Positions 10,813-25,104 of a stretch of DNA of 64,000 nucleotides are shown in pieces. Position numbers and translations under genes: made by a program. Source of the stretch: Monosiga brevicollis MX1 (lineage: Eukaryota > Opisthokonta > Choanoflagellata > Craspedida > Salpingoecidae). The stretch is taken from the NCBI RefSeq assembly GCF_000002865.3, contig NW_001865090.1:7126-71125 (forward strand), read 5' to 3'. The notes under the pieces are model-generated. The model made no database searches. It saw only the letters and a list, made by a program, of their open reading frames with translations, and was not told the DNA's origin. Each line of letters starts with the position of its first letter. Within the stretch, counting starts at the first letter, position 1.

Positions 10813-12680
10813 ATGAAGCCTCTGATGATCAAGGGTCACACCCGACCTCTGACCAAGGTCTTTTACAACCGCGAAGGTTTGTCATGACCGAACTGGCGTG
10901 TGGCCTTGGACTTTGGAGCTCCTCGCAGGGGCCGCCCAAGCTGCATTGAGCTCCTGATCTATCATGTCGCGATGTATGCAAGCGTGAGTCGGTCCATTTT
11001 TTCATCTCAACACCACTCTCGCCCGGTCTGCAGGTGACCTCTTGTTCTCAACCTCCAAGGACAAGGTCCCCAGCGTCTGGTACTCGCACAATGGTGAGCT
11101 GCTCATCTTTAGCCTTGGCGCGCCCCAACTGCTGATTCTATTGGACTTGCCTGCCACCTTGTAACCTGTCCCATACGCTCATGTGATCTCGTCGCCAATC
11201 ACCAGGCGAGCGTCTGGGTACATTTGCCGGTGAGCACATGCACAACGGTACCGTGTGGACCGGTGATGTCGACTACACGAGCAAGTATCTCGTTACGGGC
11301 TCTGCTGATAACAGCATGAAGCTTTGGGACGTCGAAACCGGTATGCATCCTGCTTCACGTTCAATGGCGTGATCCCATATCCAACAGGACAGGTCATACA
11401 TGGGATCCCGGTGGTCATGAATCATCTGCAGCAATCCTGAATCAAACCGGTGGTGGTCCATCGATGTGCTCATACATGCGTTTGACATGCCTCGTCGTGC
11501 AAATGCACACCATGCCCCCAGGCAACCACCTCTGCACTATCACGGAGAACTCGCCCATCCGTACCGCACACTTTAGCTATGATGGCAAGCGCATTCTTTA
11601 CTCGACCGATAACATTATGGGCCAGCCCTGCTTGGTCAAGACGATTGATGTGTCCCGTATGCTCCAAGAGGGCAGCGCTGCTGAAGCCGTTCTCTCTTTT
11701 GATCACGGCAGCAAGGTCAGTGTCACATGTCTCCTGGTGTTTGCCCACTTTGTGACCCCGCAATGCCAACACGTAACTTTCCTGGGGGCGTCTGCCTCGA
11801 CATTCTGGCCTCGTGAGTCACAGCATATGTCCCGCTGACCGGTTTCTTGTTTGTTGATCGCGGTGCAGGCCACGTGCTCCCAGTGGGGTCTGTGCGACGA
11901 GACCATTGTCACTGCTGATGACAAGGGTTACCTGCGCCGCTTCTCCGCGACGGTAAGCGCGGTCGAACTGTCCATGCACGACGACTCCCACCTGCACGCA
12001 TCAGCTCGCGTCGCCTCTCCAGCTCGGCGTGTGCCCCCCTCATTTCTTCTCGACAACAATGTCATTCACATTTCACATGCATACATAGACTGGCGATATG
12101 ATTGGTGACGCCTTGCAGGCTCACTCGGCCGCCATCTCGGACATGCAATATGGCAAGGATTTGTCCACCCTGATCACCGCGTCCAAGGATGAATCATCCA
12201 AGCTGTATGACGCTGATTCTCTGCAGCTGCTCAAGATTTACGAGGCGGCTCGCCCCATCAACTCTGCTTGCGTCAGCCCCATTCGCGACCACGTCATTCT
12301 CGGTGGTGGTCAGGAGGCTCGTGATGTGACCACTACCCACGGCAAGCAGGGCAAGTTCGATGCCCTCTTTTTCCACATGGTATGTTGAGCGAAGCAAGCA
12401 GACCTTGGGCGTGCGCTGTACTCGTTCACACCCGTGTTGCTCTATGCACTTGTTGTGTCACTGATTTGCTCATCCGACTGATTATGGTTCACCTTGCCTG
12501 GCGCGCCATTTCCCAAAGATCTTTGAGGAGGAGATGGGTTCCATCAAGGGCCATTTCGGTCCCATCAACACGTTGGCCTTCCACCCTGAGGGTACCGGCT
12601 ACACCTCTGGTGGTGAGGATGGTTACATCCGCGTGCATCAGTTTGATGACTCGTACTTTGAGTTTGCTTATGAGACATAA
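10813..12680 (+). CDS. eIF3i: Translation initiation factor eIF3 subunit i (WD-repeat)
   Basis: Seven exons (10813-10876, 11034-11093, 11206-11340, 11522-11715, 11869-11952, 12089-12379, 12519-12680) join to 329 residues, the usual length of eIF3i (about 325). The start [12 protein letters not shown] matches the family's MKPILLQGHER. WD-repeat blocks are clear: [61 protein letters not shown] and the C-terminal [17 protein letters not shown]. It is part of the eIF3 complex in the cytoplasm and scaffolds the b-g-i module on the 40S ribosome. Codon use is strongly biased, as expected for a highly expressed gene. Confidence 0.97.
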
Positions 12681-13402
12681 AGCGGCACAGTCGCCCTGTA
12701 TGGTGCCTCCTCAATCAAGAGGTGTCTTGGGAATGGGATGATGTATCCTCTGCTTCTTCTTCTTCTTCTTCATCGTGCCTCTCCTTTTTCATTTTTGGTT
12801 TGTCCTCGTTTGGGTTTCTCCTTCTGTACTTGTCACCGGGGCATGCGTGCAGTTTGTGCCCTCTTCCTGTTTTGCGTTGCCGTGCCCCCCGATGTCCTCC
12901 TGCCTCCCTGCCCCCTCTTTTTTTACTCTTGCCCTTTCCTTTGTTGTTGTTACCCACGCCCCTTATCCTGTTGAACAAAACAAACGCACAATGACGTGCG
13001 CCGCTTCGCCAAGCGGAGCATTCAGCTGGCTAGGACCTGCTTTTTTGGTGTTACTTTCATGCTTGCTCTAAAATTGACCGCTAGTCTTGATGCCTTCTTG
13101 TACACGTGTCGCTGTGAAGAATCACGTCCTTCTCGCGGCTAGACCGTCAAAGTGGGTGGTTCACAACCCTGCATGTCGACTGCAAAGCTTATCAATGATA
13201 GACTCGGAAGATGGAAAACCGACTCGGAACTCTTGACTCTGGTTGGAATGGATTGACAACGTGCTACAGAAACAAAAATTTAATGAAGAAGAAGAACATC
13301 AACAACAGGGTGGCTTGTAAATAAAGGGAGGGTACTTTACATGTCCACGCTTCATGGCGCTAGACGATCGTCCGCAAAAACATCGCGGAGGTTTACGCCC
13401 GC
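12681..13402. other. Convergent gap after eIF3i
   Basis: 3' flank of eIF3i with T- and C-rich runs (about 12745-12970), then AT-richer spacer (13180-13340). No coding signal seen. Confidence 0.6.
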
Positions 13403-14271
13403 TCACAGACCCAAGAGGGCCGAAGGCATGAGTTCTTGACAACCCGTTTCTCCGGCATCAACGTCACAGGGCACAAAGGCCTCGCAGCGGTCGCGCGATT
13501 CGAGCGGATTGCAGGGCAGCAGGTTAAACGTGTTATTGAGAAGACAGGTCTCGACCTGGAACATGCCCGGCAGGCCTCGCTTGCCCTTGTTGAGCTCAGC
13601 GGTCGTGAGTTGCGAAGCCGTCTCCTGCATGATCCTGCCCCAATCCAAGAAGCACGTGTTTTGATGCCGATTGTGGCGGATCAAAAACAAGCGTCGGACG
13701 AATACATGTGAGCGGCGGCAGCAGACGGTTGTGATGCTGAAGACACGGGGAGGGTGGAGTCACGTACTTGAACCCATTGCCACCGCTGGCCTGCGTGAAG
13801 TAATCACCCATGAGGCATTGGCATGGCTTGATCTTGAGGCAGCGCAGGCGGCCTTCAAAATCATTGCAGTCGAACGCCTGCGGCGGGCAAAGAGGTCAGG
13901 CATGTGACAACGGCGAGTGAATGGGGGAGAATGAGCAGCTGCTGCTGTTGGCCACGTACCGTGAAGCAAGTTTTGCTGCCTTGGTCGTCGCATTCAAAAG
14001 CGCGGTAGCCTCCACGGGTGTCGTTGAGGGGTTGAAAGCTGATGCCTTCGAAATCAGTTTTAAAGGCAAGTCCCGTATTGGATGCTTGGACTCGAAAACA
14101 GCCTGTAAAGTCCGTCTGCATTTTGGCAATCTTACGGAGCAAGTGCTTCTTGTCAACCTCGCTACCCACGACTAAAGAGGGCGGGTTCTGTGCAGGCGGA
14201 CGCGTCACGCCCGAGGCAATGGCTAGGGCAACCAAGGCTGCCAAGATCAAAAGGTTGCCGAGGGGCCACAT
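13403..14271 (-). CDS. Secreted or membrane-tethered Cys-rich protein, family unknown
   Basis: Exon 1 (13960-14271, 104 codons) starts MWPLGN and has a strong hydrophobic signal peptide or anchor (residues about 5-21), then a domain with paired Cys (FTGCFRV, FECDDQGSKTCFT). Exon 2 (13768-13877) continues with AFDCNDFEGRLRCLK and KPCQC. The best in-frame continuation is exon 3 (13403-13736), with further Cys (ETCLLNN, DRCEAFVPCDVDAGETGC), about 251 residues in all. That model needs a 31-nt intron (13737-13767), which is very short; reading straight through instead ends at 13596. N-glycosylation sites NDT and NNT fit an extracellular role. I do not recognise the fold. Confidence 0.55.
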
Positions 14272-15268
14272 CTTGACGCGCCCAGTAAAGTGACACGGCA
14301 CGACAGGGTGACAATAACAAGCGCGGCGCCCTGCTTGAGGGTGGGCACAGCAAAGTCGAGGTCCAAACGGCAGTACAAAAGCCAGCAAAAACGGAGCTGG
14401 ATGCGCAGCGGCCGGGTGTACGTCAAGACCAACGGCTATGGGGGAGATCGGGGAACGTGAAAATGAAGATGTGCTGGAGCTATGCTGCTTCATGGACTTT
14501 GCTACCACCAGGCATGGGCGCAACCGTCAACCCTTGCGACAAGAGCATTGCGATGGCTGTGTCTGCTCAGTGTTGGCTGTGGTGTAGCACGCATGGTCAA
14601 AGTTCTTTCATGGGAGGAGTGGGGAGAAGAGTGATTTGGCGGGGCAACCGCGGCGACCGTTGAGAATGGTAGTTGGTTGATGATGCCCATTGTTTCAACC
14701 AGCAGGAGGGCCGGACAAAACCTCTGTCTCAATCAATCACCCAGCCGCAGCGAATTGTGACGGTCAAGCCCAACCCAGGACCCATTTGCACACACACACA
14801 CACACACACACAATGGCGGATACCCATGAACTGCCCTGTGATGAAGCGATCGCTGCGAAGGGTTGCACGGCACCGCCCCTCATCGCCATGACGATGCCCA
14901 TCGTTCCACAGCAACGCCCCGCCTCTCTCACTCTCTCACTCTCTCTCTCTCTCACATTCAAAATACGCGAAAGAGAAAATGTCAGCAAAAAGGATCTTGC
15001 AGTGACAAGAAAGGCTTGCTTGGTGGCATGATGTAAAGGGGGTCGGACGACATTGCTCGCAGTGTGAGGCTGTGCGCAAGTGGAGGATTACAAGTCACAG
15101 ATGCGCTCTCAAGTTCAAGGGGGTTGAATTAGAACGAGTCAGTCAAAGGTATGTACAAGAAAAAAAAAAGAAAAAAAAGGAAAGGGGAGGGACAGCAGCC
15201 AAACACGAGAGAACCGAGCATCAAGCGCAAAAGAGTATGCATATTGCATTCTGCATGTATGGACAGTC
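14272..15268. other. Intergenic spacer with (CA)n and (CT)n microsatellites
   Basis: Upstream of the secreted protein gene and downstream of the PH-SH2 gene. It has CA repeat (14789-14812), CT repeat (about 14922-14953) and an A-rich run (15157-15182). No gene seen; an open frame at 14690-15031 is mostly repeat. Confidence 0.6.
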
Positions 15269-17570
15269 TCAAGCGACTGAGCCAAGAACATGACCACCCG
15301 TCGCCAGGTTGTCCATGTCTATGGGCGTTCCCAACATGAATTGTGCGTTTGGCAAAAAATGGTGCTGGTAGTACTGAATAAGCTCCTCCTGAACATGGAC
15401 GCGCAGAAGTTGGGTACGCATGAGCTGGGGTGGTGCAATGGGCATCATGTTTCGGGCAGCCAACCAAGCACAGACCCTCGGCACGCACCGGATCGGCAAA
15501 GTAGCGTGCATCGTCGCCGCCTAGCGTGTAGGCGGAGGTCTTGAAAATCTTGTAGTGGCGCACTGAGCTCTTGAGGCGCACGCTTAGCACCTGGGCCAAA
15601 AACAACAGCCAAACGTTGAGATGGGTGAGCCTTTTCACTTGATGAATAGGCCCACGATCCACTGTGATGTTGCCGCAAGAACGAACTAGAGGCGAATCAG
15701 CGTCGCGCTGGCGAACAAGGAAAGACCCGTCCTGGTAGACCAGCAGATTGGCTTGTGACCGTGTCATGCCTATTGCATATGACCGAGGGCATCGTATTGG
15801 TGAGGGTTAGTTCATATGAGCATATCGGACAGCAGAGACATTAAATTAACATGCAAGTGCCTTCACAAGCAAGCACGTACCGCTCACAAAGTACGAGCAT
15901 TGTGCCAATGGATGACTTTTGTTCGAAGTCTGTGTTGCAGTCCCCCGCCCCAGGTCATGGACCCCCTCTCCCGTGAGCGAAGATTGGGGGCATACATGCA
16001 CGAGCTACGTTTGGACACACAAGGCACGGGCCCAGCAAGAAACGAACCGGCGGCGCTTTGGGTGCAGGCTTGGCTTGGCGGTTGATAGCGGGTGGCGGGC
16101 CGGACGTGTCTGTTGGGAGGCGAGCTGCTGGGCGGCTGGTAGGCAAAGGCGTGGCCAGAAGGGCTTCCAAATCCAAAGCAGAGGGCTCATCTTTGGAGGT
16201 CTGAGGTGCGGCAAACCGATCGAGCGGCGGGGCATGCTGGCGAGGTGGCAAACTGCGTCGAGCAAGGCCTTACTTAGCTCAGGTGGTGCGACGAATGAAG
16301 CAAAATGGACCGTGGTATATGACAAGCTGTGCGTACCGCGGTTCAGTGGCTGTACGGGCTTTGCCCCGCTCATCGGGGCGGATGAAATCGTCGTATGGGT
16401 CGTCGTAGCCCTGAGCAGGCATGGTGGGCAGAGCAGGTGGCGGGCAGAACAAGTGGTGAGCATGTGTCAACAGGTCAAGGTGTGCTGGCATCAATGCGAA
16501 AAGGGCCTACGTCAGAGGCATCTGAATCCGACTGTTCTTCGTCGTTGTCGATGTACTGGGAGAGGGCGCGCATCTTTCCGGAGCGAGCAAGGGGATCAAT
16601 CACTCGCTGTGAGGCCCAGGACTTGATGGCGTCTCGAAACCGCTGCTCGTTGAGGGGGGACATGAAAGAAGCCGTGAGGGAGGTCATGGTGGCTCTGGCA
16701 GTGGGTGCTAAACGGGCAGTGGATCAGGACATGGGGCCAGACCTGGGACCAAGCTGGAAGATCATTGTGCGCCAGGGCCTCGAAGACCCACACGCGATCC
16801 TGCTTGCCGCGCTCCAACTACAATCGGTTGACATATGGTTAAGGAGGGGTTTGGGGAGGGGGCCATATCGGTGTCGGCGGAAACCCATGGAGTTGGACGG
16901 TGAGATCTTGGACAAATTTGTTCAAGGCAGGGTGCATTGGGAACATTACAGCAAAGGGGAGCGAGGTGGAAGGCAAATTAGGGAAAGAACAACGCAGGAC
17001 TCACACGCAATTCCAGTGTTTCCGTGTTTGTCGTCAAACTGGTGGCATGCGGCGGCGGCGGTTCGGCACGGTCATGCAGGATTGTGAGGGCTGGCCACAA
17101 GGCGCGGTGGGGAACAAGGGGGCTTGCAACCACTTTATGGCGGCGACACATTGCATTCTGTCGGGGAGAGCGGGCCACCTACGTGTAGTTACGTAGACTA
17201 AAGAGGCCTTTAGGAGCACTCGCTTCGCTGGTCGTGTAGTAGTAGCAGTGTCCTTCATACAACACCACCCAGCGCAGCTTGACTGTGATGGGGTAGGAAG
17301 AAAAGAGGTGTGCGCAGTGAGAGGCAGGGCTGATGAATCAGTTTCAAGCGTGGGACAGACCAAGGGGCCCCGAGGAGGAGTGGGGTGGGGGATCGCAGCA
17401 GGGCACATGGACGTACGGGCTCGGCGATGCTCGCCGCGCTTTCTGAGATAGCCGCAAAGAGCCCCATCGGTGTGTGCAAACTCGGAGGCCCGGCGCTTGG
17501 GAAAGGCTTGCAGTCTGTCGTCGCTCGCGCCGTTTGCTGATAGCAAAGGAGTTGCGGAAGCCTCGGCCAT
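15269..17570 (-). CDS. PH-SH2 adaptor resembling 3BP2 (SH3BP2)
   Basis: Start MAEASATPLL at 17570. The PH domain is assembled from four exons (17417-17570, 17183-17282, 17005-17038, 16743-16817): GALCGYLRKRGEH, LKLRWVVLYEGHCYYYTTS, ASAPKGLFSLRNY, DRVWVFEALAHNDLPAW; its last helix continues in 16511-16642 (RFRDAIKSWASQR). An acidic and tyrosine motif linker (GYDDPYDDFIRP, 16337-16410) and a Pro-rich exon (from 16252 down to about 16048) follow. The SH2 domain is at the C-terminus: HWHNARMTRSQANLL, GSFLVR (FLVR Arg present), LSVRL, HYKI, EELIQYYQHHFLP (exons about 15900, 15687-15769, 15489-15590, 15269-15388). PH, Pro-rich linker, then C-terminal SH2 is the 3BP2 layout, and ASAPKGLFSL resembles ASPQGAFSL of human 3BP2. 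Likely a cytoplasmic phosphotyrosine adaptor at phosphoinositide membranes. The small exon opening the SH2 is the least certain. Confidence 0.8.
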
Positions 17571-17630
17571 GCTTTAAATGCCGGCTGCTGATCTCCCGAG
17601 ACGACCAACGACGAGCACGCGCGTGGCGAG

Positions 17631-17678
<48 letters not shown>

Positions 17679-18924
17679 GAGATGATCCTCGAGGTTGGAG
17701 CCAAAGCACGAGTTGTTTGCAAGACAAGGAGAGAGAGGGAAAAGGAGAGAGAGAGAGAGGGAAAGGAGAGAGGCAGAGAGGGAGCAGGGGGAAGAGGCAG
17801 AGAGGGAGCAGAGAGGGAGCAGAGAGGGAGCAGGGGGGAGCAGGGGGACGAGGCAGAGAGAGGGAAAGAGCAGTGGGGATCACCACAAACGGTAAACTGA
17901 TGTCTTCTCTGTTCTTATATATGACTTTATGTAGTTTTGTTAACACTTGCCGTTTATTTTCATGTAGATTTTGGAGGACTTTGTGTGGCTTTTTTAATCA
18001 AGCAGCGATGCTGAATCATCTCTCCCCTCCAATTTAAAGATGTTAAGGATCGAGCGCCACGTTTCTATTTTATAATACCCCTCCAAAGTTGTTGCTCAGT
18101 GCGATATGTGCATGCATGCATGTAGTGCGGATGCAAGCCCAACCCGACGCGGGGCGACGGTCACCCTTGCAAGGGCTCCGTTGGCCTGGCCGGAGGGTGG
18201 AAGGCGCGATCTGCAGGTGGCGGGCGTGGTGGAGACAGGTGGAGTTGGTGAAAGAGCCACATGTTTCCATATCCAATTGACAGCAATACTGTTCTATCTG
18301 AAATCACCTTGTCTTTGTGCGCAAAGGCGCAAGGGGCTGGTCAAACTGGTGAGCAGCGCGACTGCAGTCGCGGGCGGACAATACAGTACATGAGAAACAG
18401 CGACTTGCAACGAAGCAAGCTTTACCGAGGCTGACCCTTCGTTGCCCGTGGCATGCGATACCACCCGTTCCACACAAGGAGACAAAATATAGGACAGACT
18501 CGGCCCACAAGCAACTCCTGGCTTCACCTCCCCAGAGCTCTTTCCTTCTCGCGCTCCATTCCTTCTTGCCCCATAAATGCGCGCAAGGCCCCTTGATTCA
18601 GGGGTTGATTTCTCTCAGTGGCCACAATACTTGCGAAGAGCGCATCATCCTCTGCTTTCAGCCCTACCCGCGCCAGTCACGCGCCGCCTCTGCAGTGAGC
18701 GAAAGCGCGCATTACGCATCCCAACAAAAGACGAACAATCGCCGGTAAGGCGGCATGAGTGTCTTCCACCTGGTCCCGCCGTCAAGCTGCACCTCCCATG
18801 CGTGATGACACCAAGACACCTCACGCGCTCTCGCTGCCCATTTTGTTATCCTCTGCATCGTTCCGCCATCAACCTCATCTCTCGCACCAACAGATGGGAT
18901 TACGCCTGCCGGATACTTCTAGCC
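17571..18924. other. Divergent promoter region with CG/GA purine array
   Basis: Short (CG)n (about 17630-17646), a GA array (17647-17675) and about 170 bases of GGGAGCAGA-type purine repeats (17705-17875) lie just upstream of the PH-SH2 start. The rest to 18924 is the 5' flank of the sulfatase; no further gene seen. Confidence 0.6.
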
Positions 18925-22408
<3,484 letters not shown>

Positions 22409-22820
22409 ACCAAGAGACAACCGCTTGGATGCCGAATTAGCCTCCAATGACTGGAGCAGAGTGACACCGTCTGCGACGGGTCACCCAGCCATCTCCTTGC
22501 AAGACTACAGCCCAAAGCATGCCCCACGTTCGCTCTTTTTCTCCAGAGTCTCTCGAGCCACCTTTCCCTCCTGAGCACGGGCACCGCCAGGCAAACTCGA
22601 TAGAAATTGATTTCGTTTCCAAATCCCAAAGTCCTTCATGATGCGGTTGATAAACACTTGTTGAATGCTTATTATCAATACATGCAGATCTGAAAGTAAT
22701 TTGGCTTGATTTACCTCCAAGTTCTTGATGAGTTATTGTCGTTGATACAACTGTTATTGCTGTGACACCATTGTTGGTATTTTTTTTTCTCTTTCGCGAA
22801 GATTTTGAGCGCTGAGCAGG
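22409..22820. other. Short intergenic region
   Basis: 3' flank of the sulfatase and 5' flank of the dehydrogenase, AT-richer from 22620. No gene seen. Confidence 0.6.
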
Positions 22821-24318
22821 ATGGCAGCCAAGCGAGTTATTATCACGGGTATGTCATGGCAGCTCGTGGCGCACCAGGAAGGGTAGTTGGCGCACCGAAT
22901 GGTGCATGATTTTGCAACGATCGTGCCTCATGGCAGCAACGGTTTCACCGCGTGCTCTTTTAGGCGGATCCAGTGGCATTGGGGCATCGCTGGCGCGCAT
23001 GCTCGGCCAGCAGGGCTGCCATGTCTTTATCACGGGTCGCAATGCCGCATCCCTTCAAACTGTGGCCGATGAAGTCCTGGCGGCAGGTGCTGCCTCGGCT
23101 CACGTGTCTGTCGGTGATGTGAGCAACGAGGCGGATGTCTCCCGGTATGCTGTGCCCCCTTTTCGCACCAAACGCCGCTGTCCCGCCCCCCGCCCCCACC
23201 AGAGAGCACATGGCTAACCTTGCTCTTTATTCCATGTGGCCCAGCCAGTACCAAGAGGCTGTTGAAAAGATTGGTGGGGTTGATGTTCTCGTGGCCAACG
23301 CCGGTACGTGGCTAGTTGCGCTGCGCGCCACGCTCAAAGCCAGTGGGCTCTGACGGTTTCGTGTTGAAACTGTCTGTTTTGGCGAGATTCTCAGCGTTCA
23401 CATGGTTGAACTTTAGGCTGTGGTGGGGGCAGCTCGCGGGTTGAGGACCTGTCAGTTGAGATGTATGACCGCATGTTCAATGCCAACGTGCGAGGCGTCT
23501 ACCTCTGGCTGCAGCAGGTGGGTCACGGGCTAGGGAAAATCCGTATCGGTCGTGCCTTTAGCCGGGCACTCGTCGCTCACAGATTTCATTTCTTGCATTT
23601 ACCGAGACGTAGGTACTGCCAGCCATGCGGGCACAAAGTGCGGGTCAAGTTGTCATCACGTCCTCTGTCGCTGGATTGCGCGCTTGTCCTCATGGAGCTG
23701 TGTATTCCGCCTCCAAATGGGCCATTACGGTATGGCTGGCTACCTGTAGCATCCCCATTCTTGTTTGAAGTACGCCGTGCTGATGCATCAAAGCTGACGC
23801 GCTGATCTGTGCGTGCTCCTCTTGAAATCTGGACCCGCCGGGAACAACGGGTTTGTGAACTCGGCCTTTCTATAGGGCCTGGCTCTCGCCGTTCGTCGTG
23901 AGCTTGAAGGCTCGGGTGTCAAGGTAGGCTTTTCACGTGGGCTGTGCGATGTGTCACGCACATCACTGAAAAGAAACGCTGGAAAAAAAAAATTTTTTTC
24001 TTTCTCACCACTGTGCTGCCTGGATGGCGCTGCTACTGCAAAATGTGCAGCTGGCAACCATCAACCCGGGAGCAGTTGACACGCCTTGGTGGTCAGAGGT
24101 ATGGACGGCACAGACCTGGCATGGCAAATCACCCCAACCACCGCTTGCCTCACGATCTACTTTGTGCCTTGCTCTATCCGCAGCCAACGCGAGGGGGCAA
24201 GCGTGACAAGCCAGCGCCGACGCGCATGCTCAAGCCAGAAGATGTGGCTGCCTCAATCATGCACATCATCAACCAGCCTGCAACCTCAAACATTGAAATG
24301 CTGTCCCTGGATCCCTAA
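22821..24318 (+). CDS. Short-chain dehydrogenase/reductase (classical SDR)
   Basis: Eight exons (22821-22848, 22964-23144, 23245-23303, 23417-23517, 23613-23729, 23876-23923, 24051-24098, 24184-24318) join in phase to 238 residues, typical of classical SDRs (about 250). The order of motifs is complete: VIITGGSSGIG (nucleotide-binding glycine motif), DVLVANAG, VVITSSVAGL (catalytic Ser), YSASK (catalytic Tyr and Lys) and INPGAVDTP. The charged residue pattern after the glycine motif (TGRNAA) suggests NADP preference. No transmembrane segment or peroxisomal signal is visible, so it is probably cytosolic. The substrate is unknown. Confidence 0.93.
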
Positions 24319-24635
24319 AAACATGCACCCTTTTTCAAAACTTGCGCTGCTCTCCTTGACATTTGAGCTTGACCTGGTGCCAATGACCCCCCTTCCTTGC
24401 CACCATAAATGCATCCAGCCACGATACGCGCGCTCACACGGACAAGGCGGCGAAACACTCGCCCAGGCACGATGGAAGCCAGAGACAAAAGTCGCCATCA
24501 ACAAGAGAGAGAGCGAGAGAGAGAATCGGTTAGAGAGAAAGGAAAGGCATAAGCAGAGAGAGTAAATTGTCATCACTTTTGTATCTCAGCATCAAGAGAG
24601 GAGTTGATGTGATGATGTCGTGAACGATACACGAG

Positions 24636-24639
<4 letters not shown>

Positions 24640-24670
<31 letters not shown>

Positions 24671-24794
24671 GGTGCTGCCTACTACTACCATTGCTGCTGC
24701 TGCTACTACACTACTACCACTGCTGCTGCTACTACTACACTACTACTACTGCTGCTGGTGCTCCTACACTACTACTGCTGCTGCTACTACTACA

Positions 24795-24830
<36 letters not shown>

Positions 24831-24962
24831 GTGCCGGTGCTACCTACTACTACCACTGCTGCTGCTGCTACTACACTACTACCACTGCTGCTGCTACTAC
24901 TACACTACTACTACCACTACCACTGCTGCTACTGCTCCTACACTACTACTGCTGCTGGTGCT
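24640..24962. repeat. Compound CTG/CTA (CTACTG) trinucleotide array with higher-order duplication
   Basis: About 320 bases are built almost wholly from CTG, CTA and CAC triplets. The block starting near 24664 (gccggtgctgcctactac) recurs near 24831, so the array contains an internal duplication with a period of about 165 bases. Two imperfect copies of a GTGCGGCT...GGTGCTGG segment follow (about 24977-25060). It lies upstream of the USP gene and has no splice or start support; the Leu/Thr/Tyr/Ala homopolymer frames are artefacts. Confidence 0.9.
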
Positions 24963-25104
24963 GTGGATGAAGGAACGTGCGGCTAAATTTTAGGTGCTGG
25001 ACACATGCTGTTGGCGGTGAAGAGACGTGCGGCTGGACTTTTGGTGCTGGTTGGTGGTGGAACCCATTCGGCTTTGACATCTTCGGGTGTCGACGAGGGC
25101 CGCC

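Noticed and set aside
12715-13071. Frames with Leu/Phe/Ser runs after eIF3i
   Set aside because: Produced by T- and C-rich 3' flanking sequence; no start context or domain.
16596-16817. Read-through of the PH exon to a stop, and a separate gene starting at MTSLTASF (16687, good Kozak context)
   Set aside because: Using the acceptor at 16642 keeps phase, completes the PH C-terminal helix and joins PH to SH2 as in 3BP2.
24620-24993. Three overlapping plus-strand frames rich in Leu, Tyr, Thr and Ala
   Set aside because: All arise from the CTG/CTA array; no start, splice or family support.
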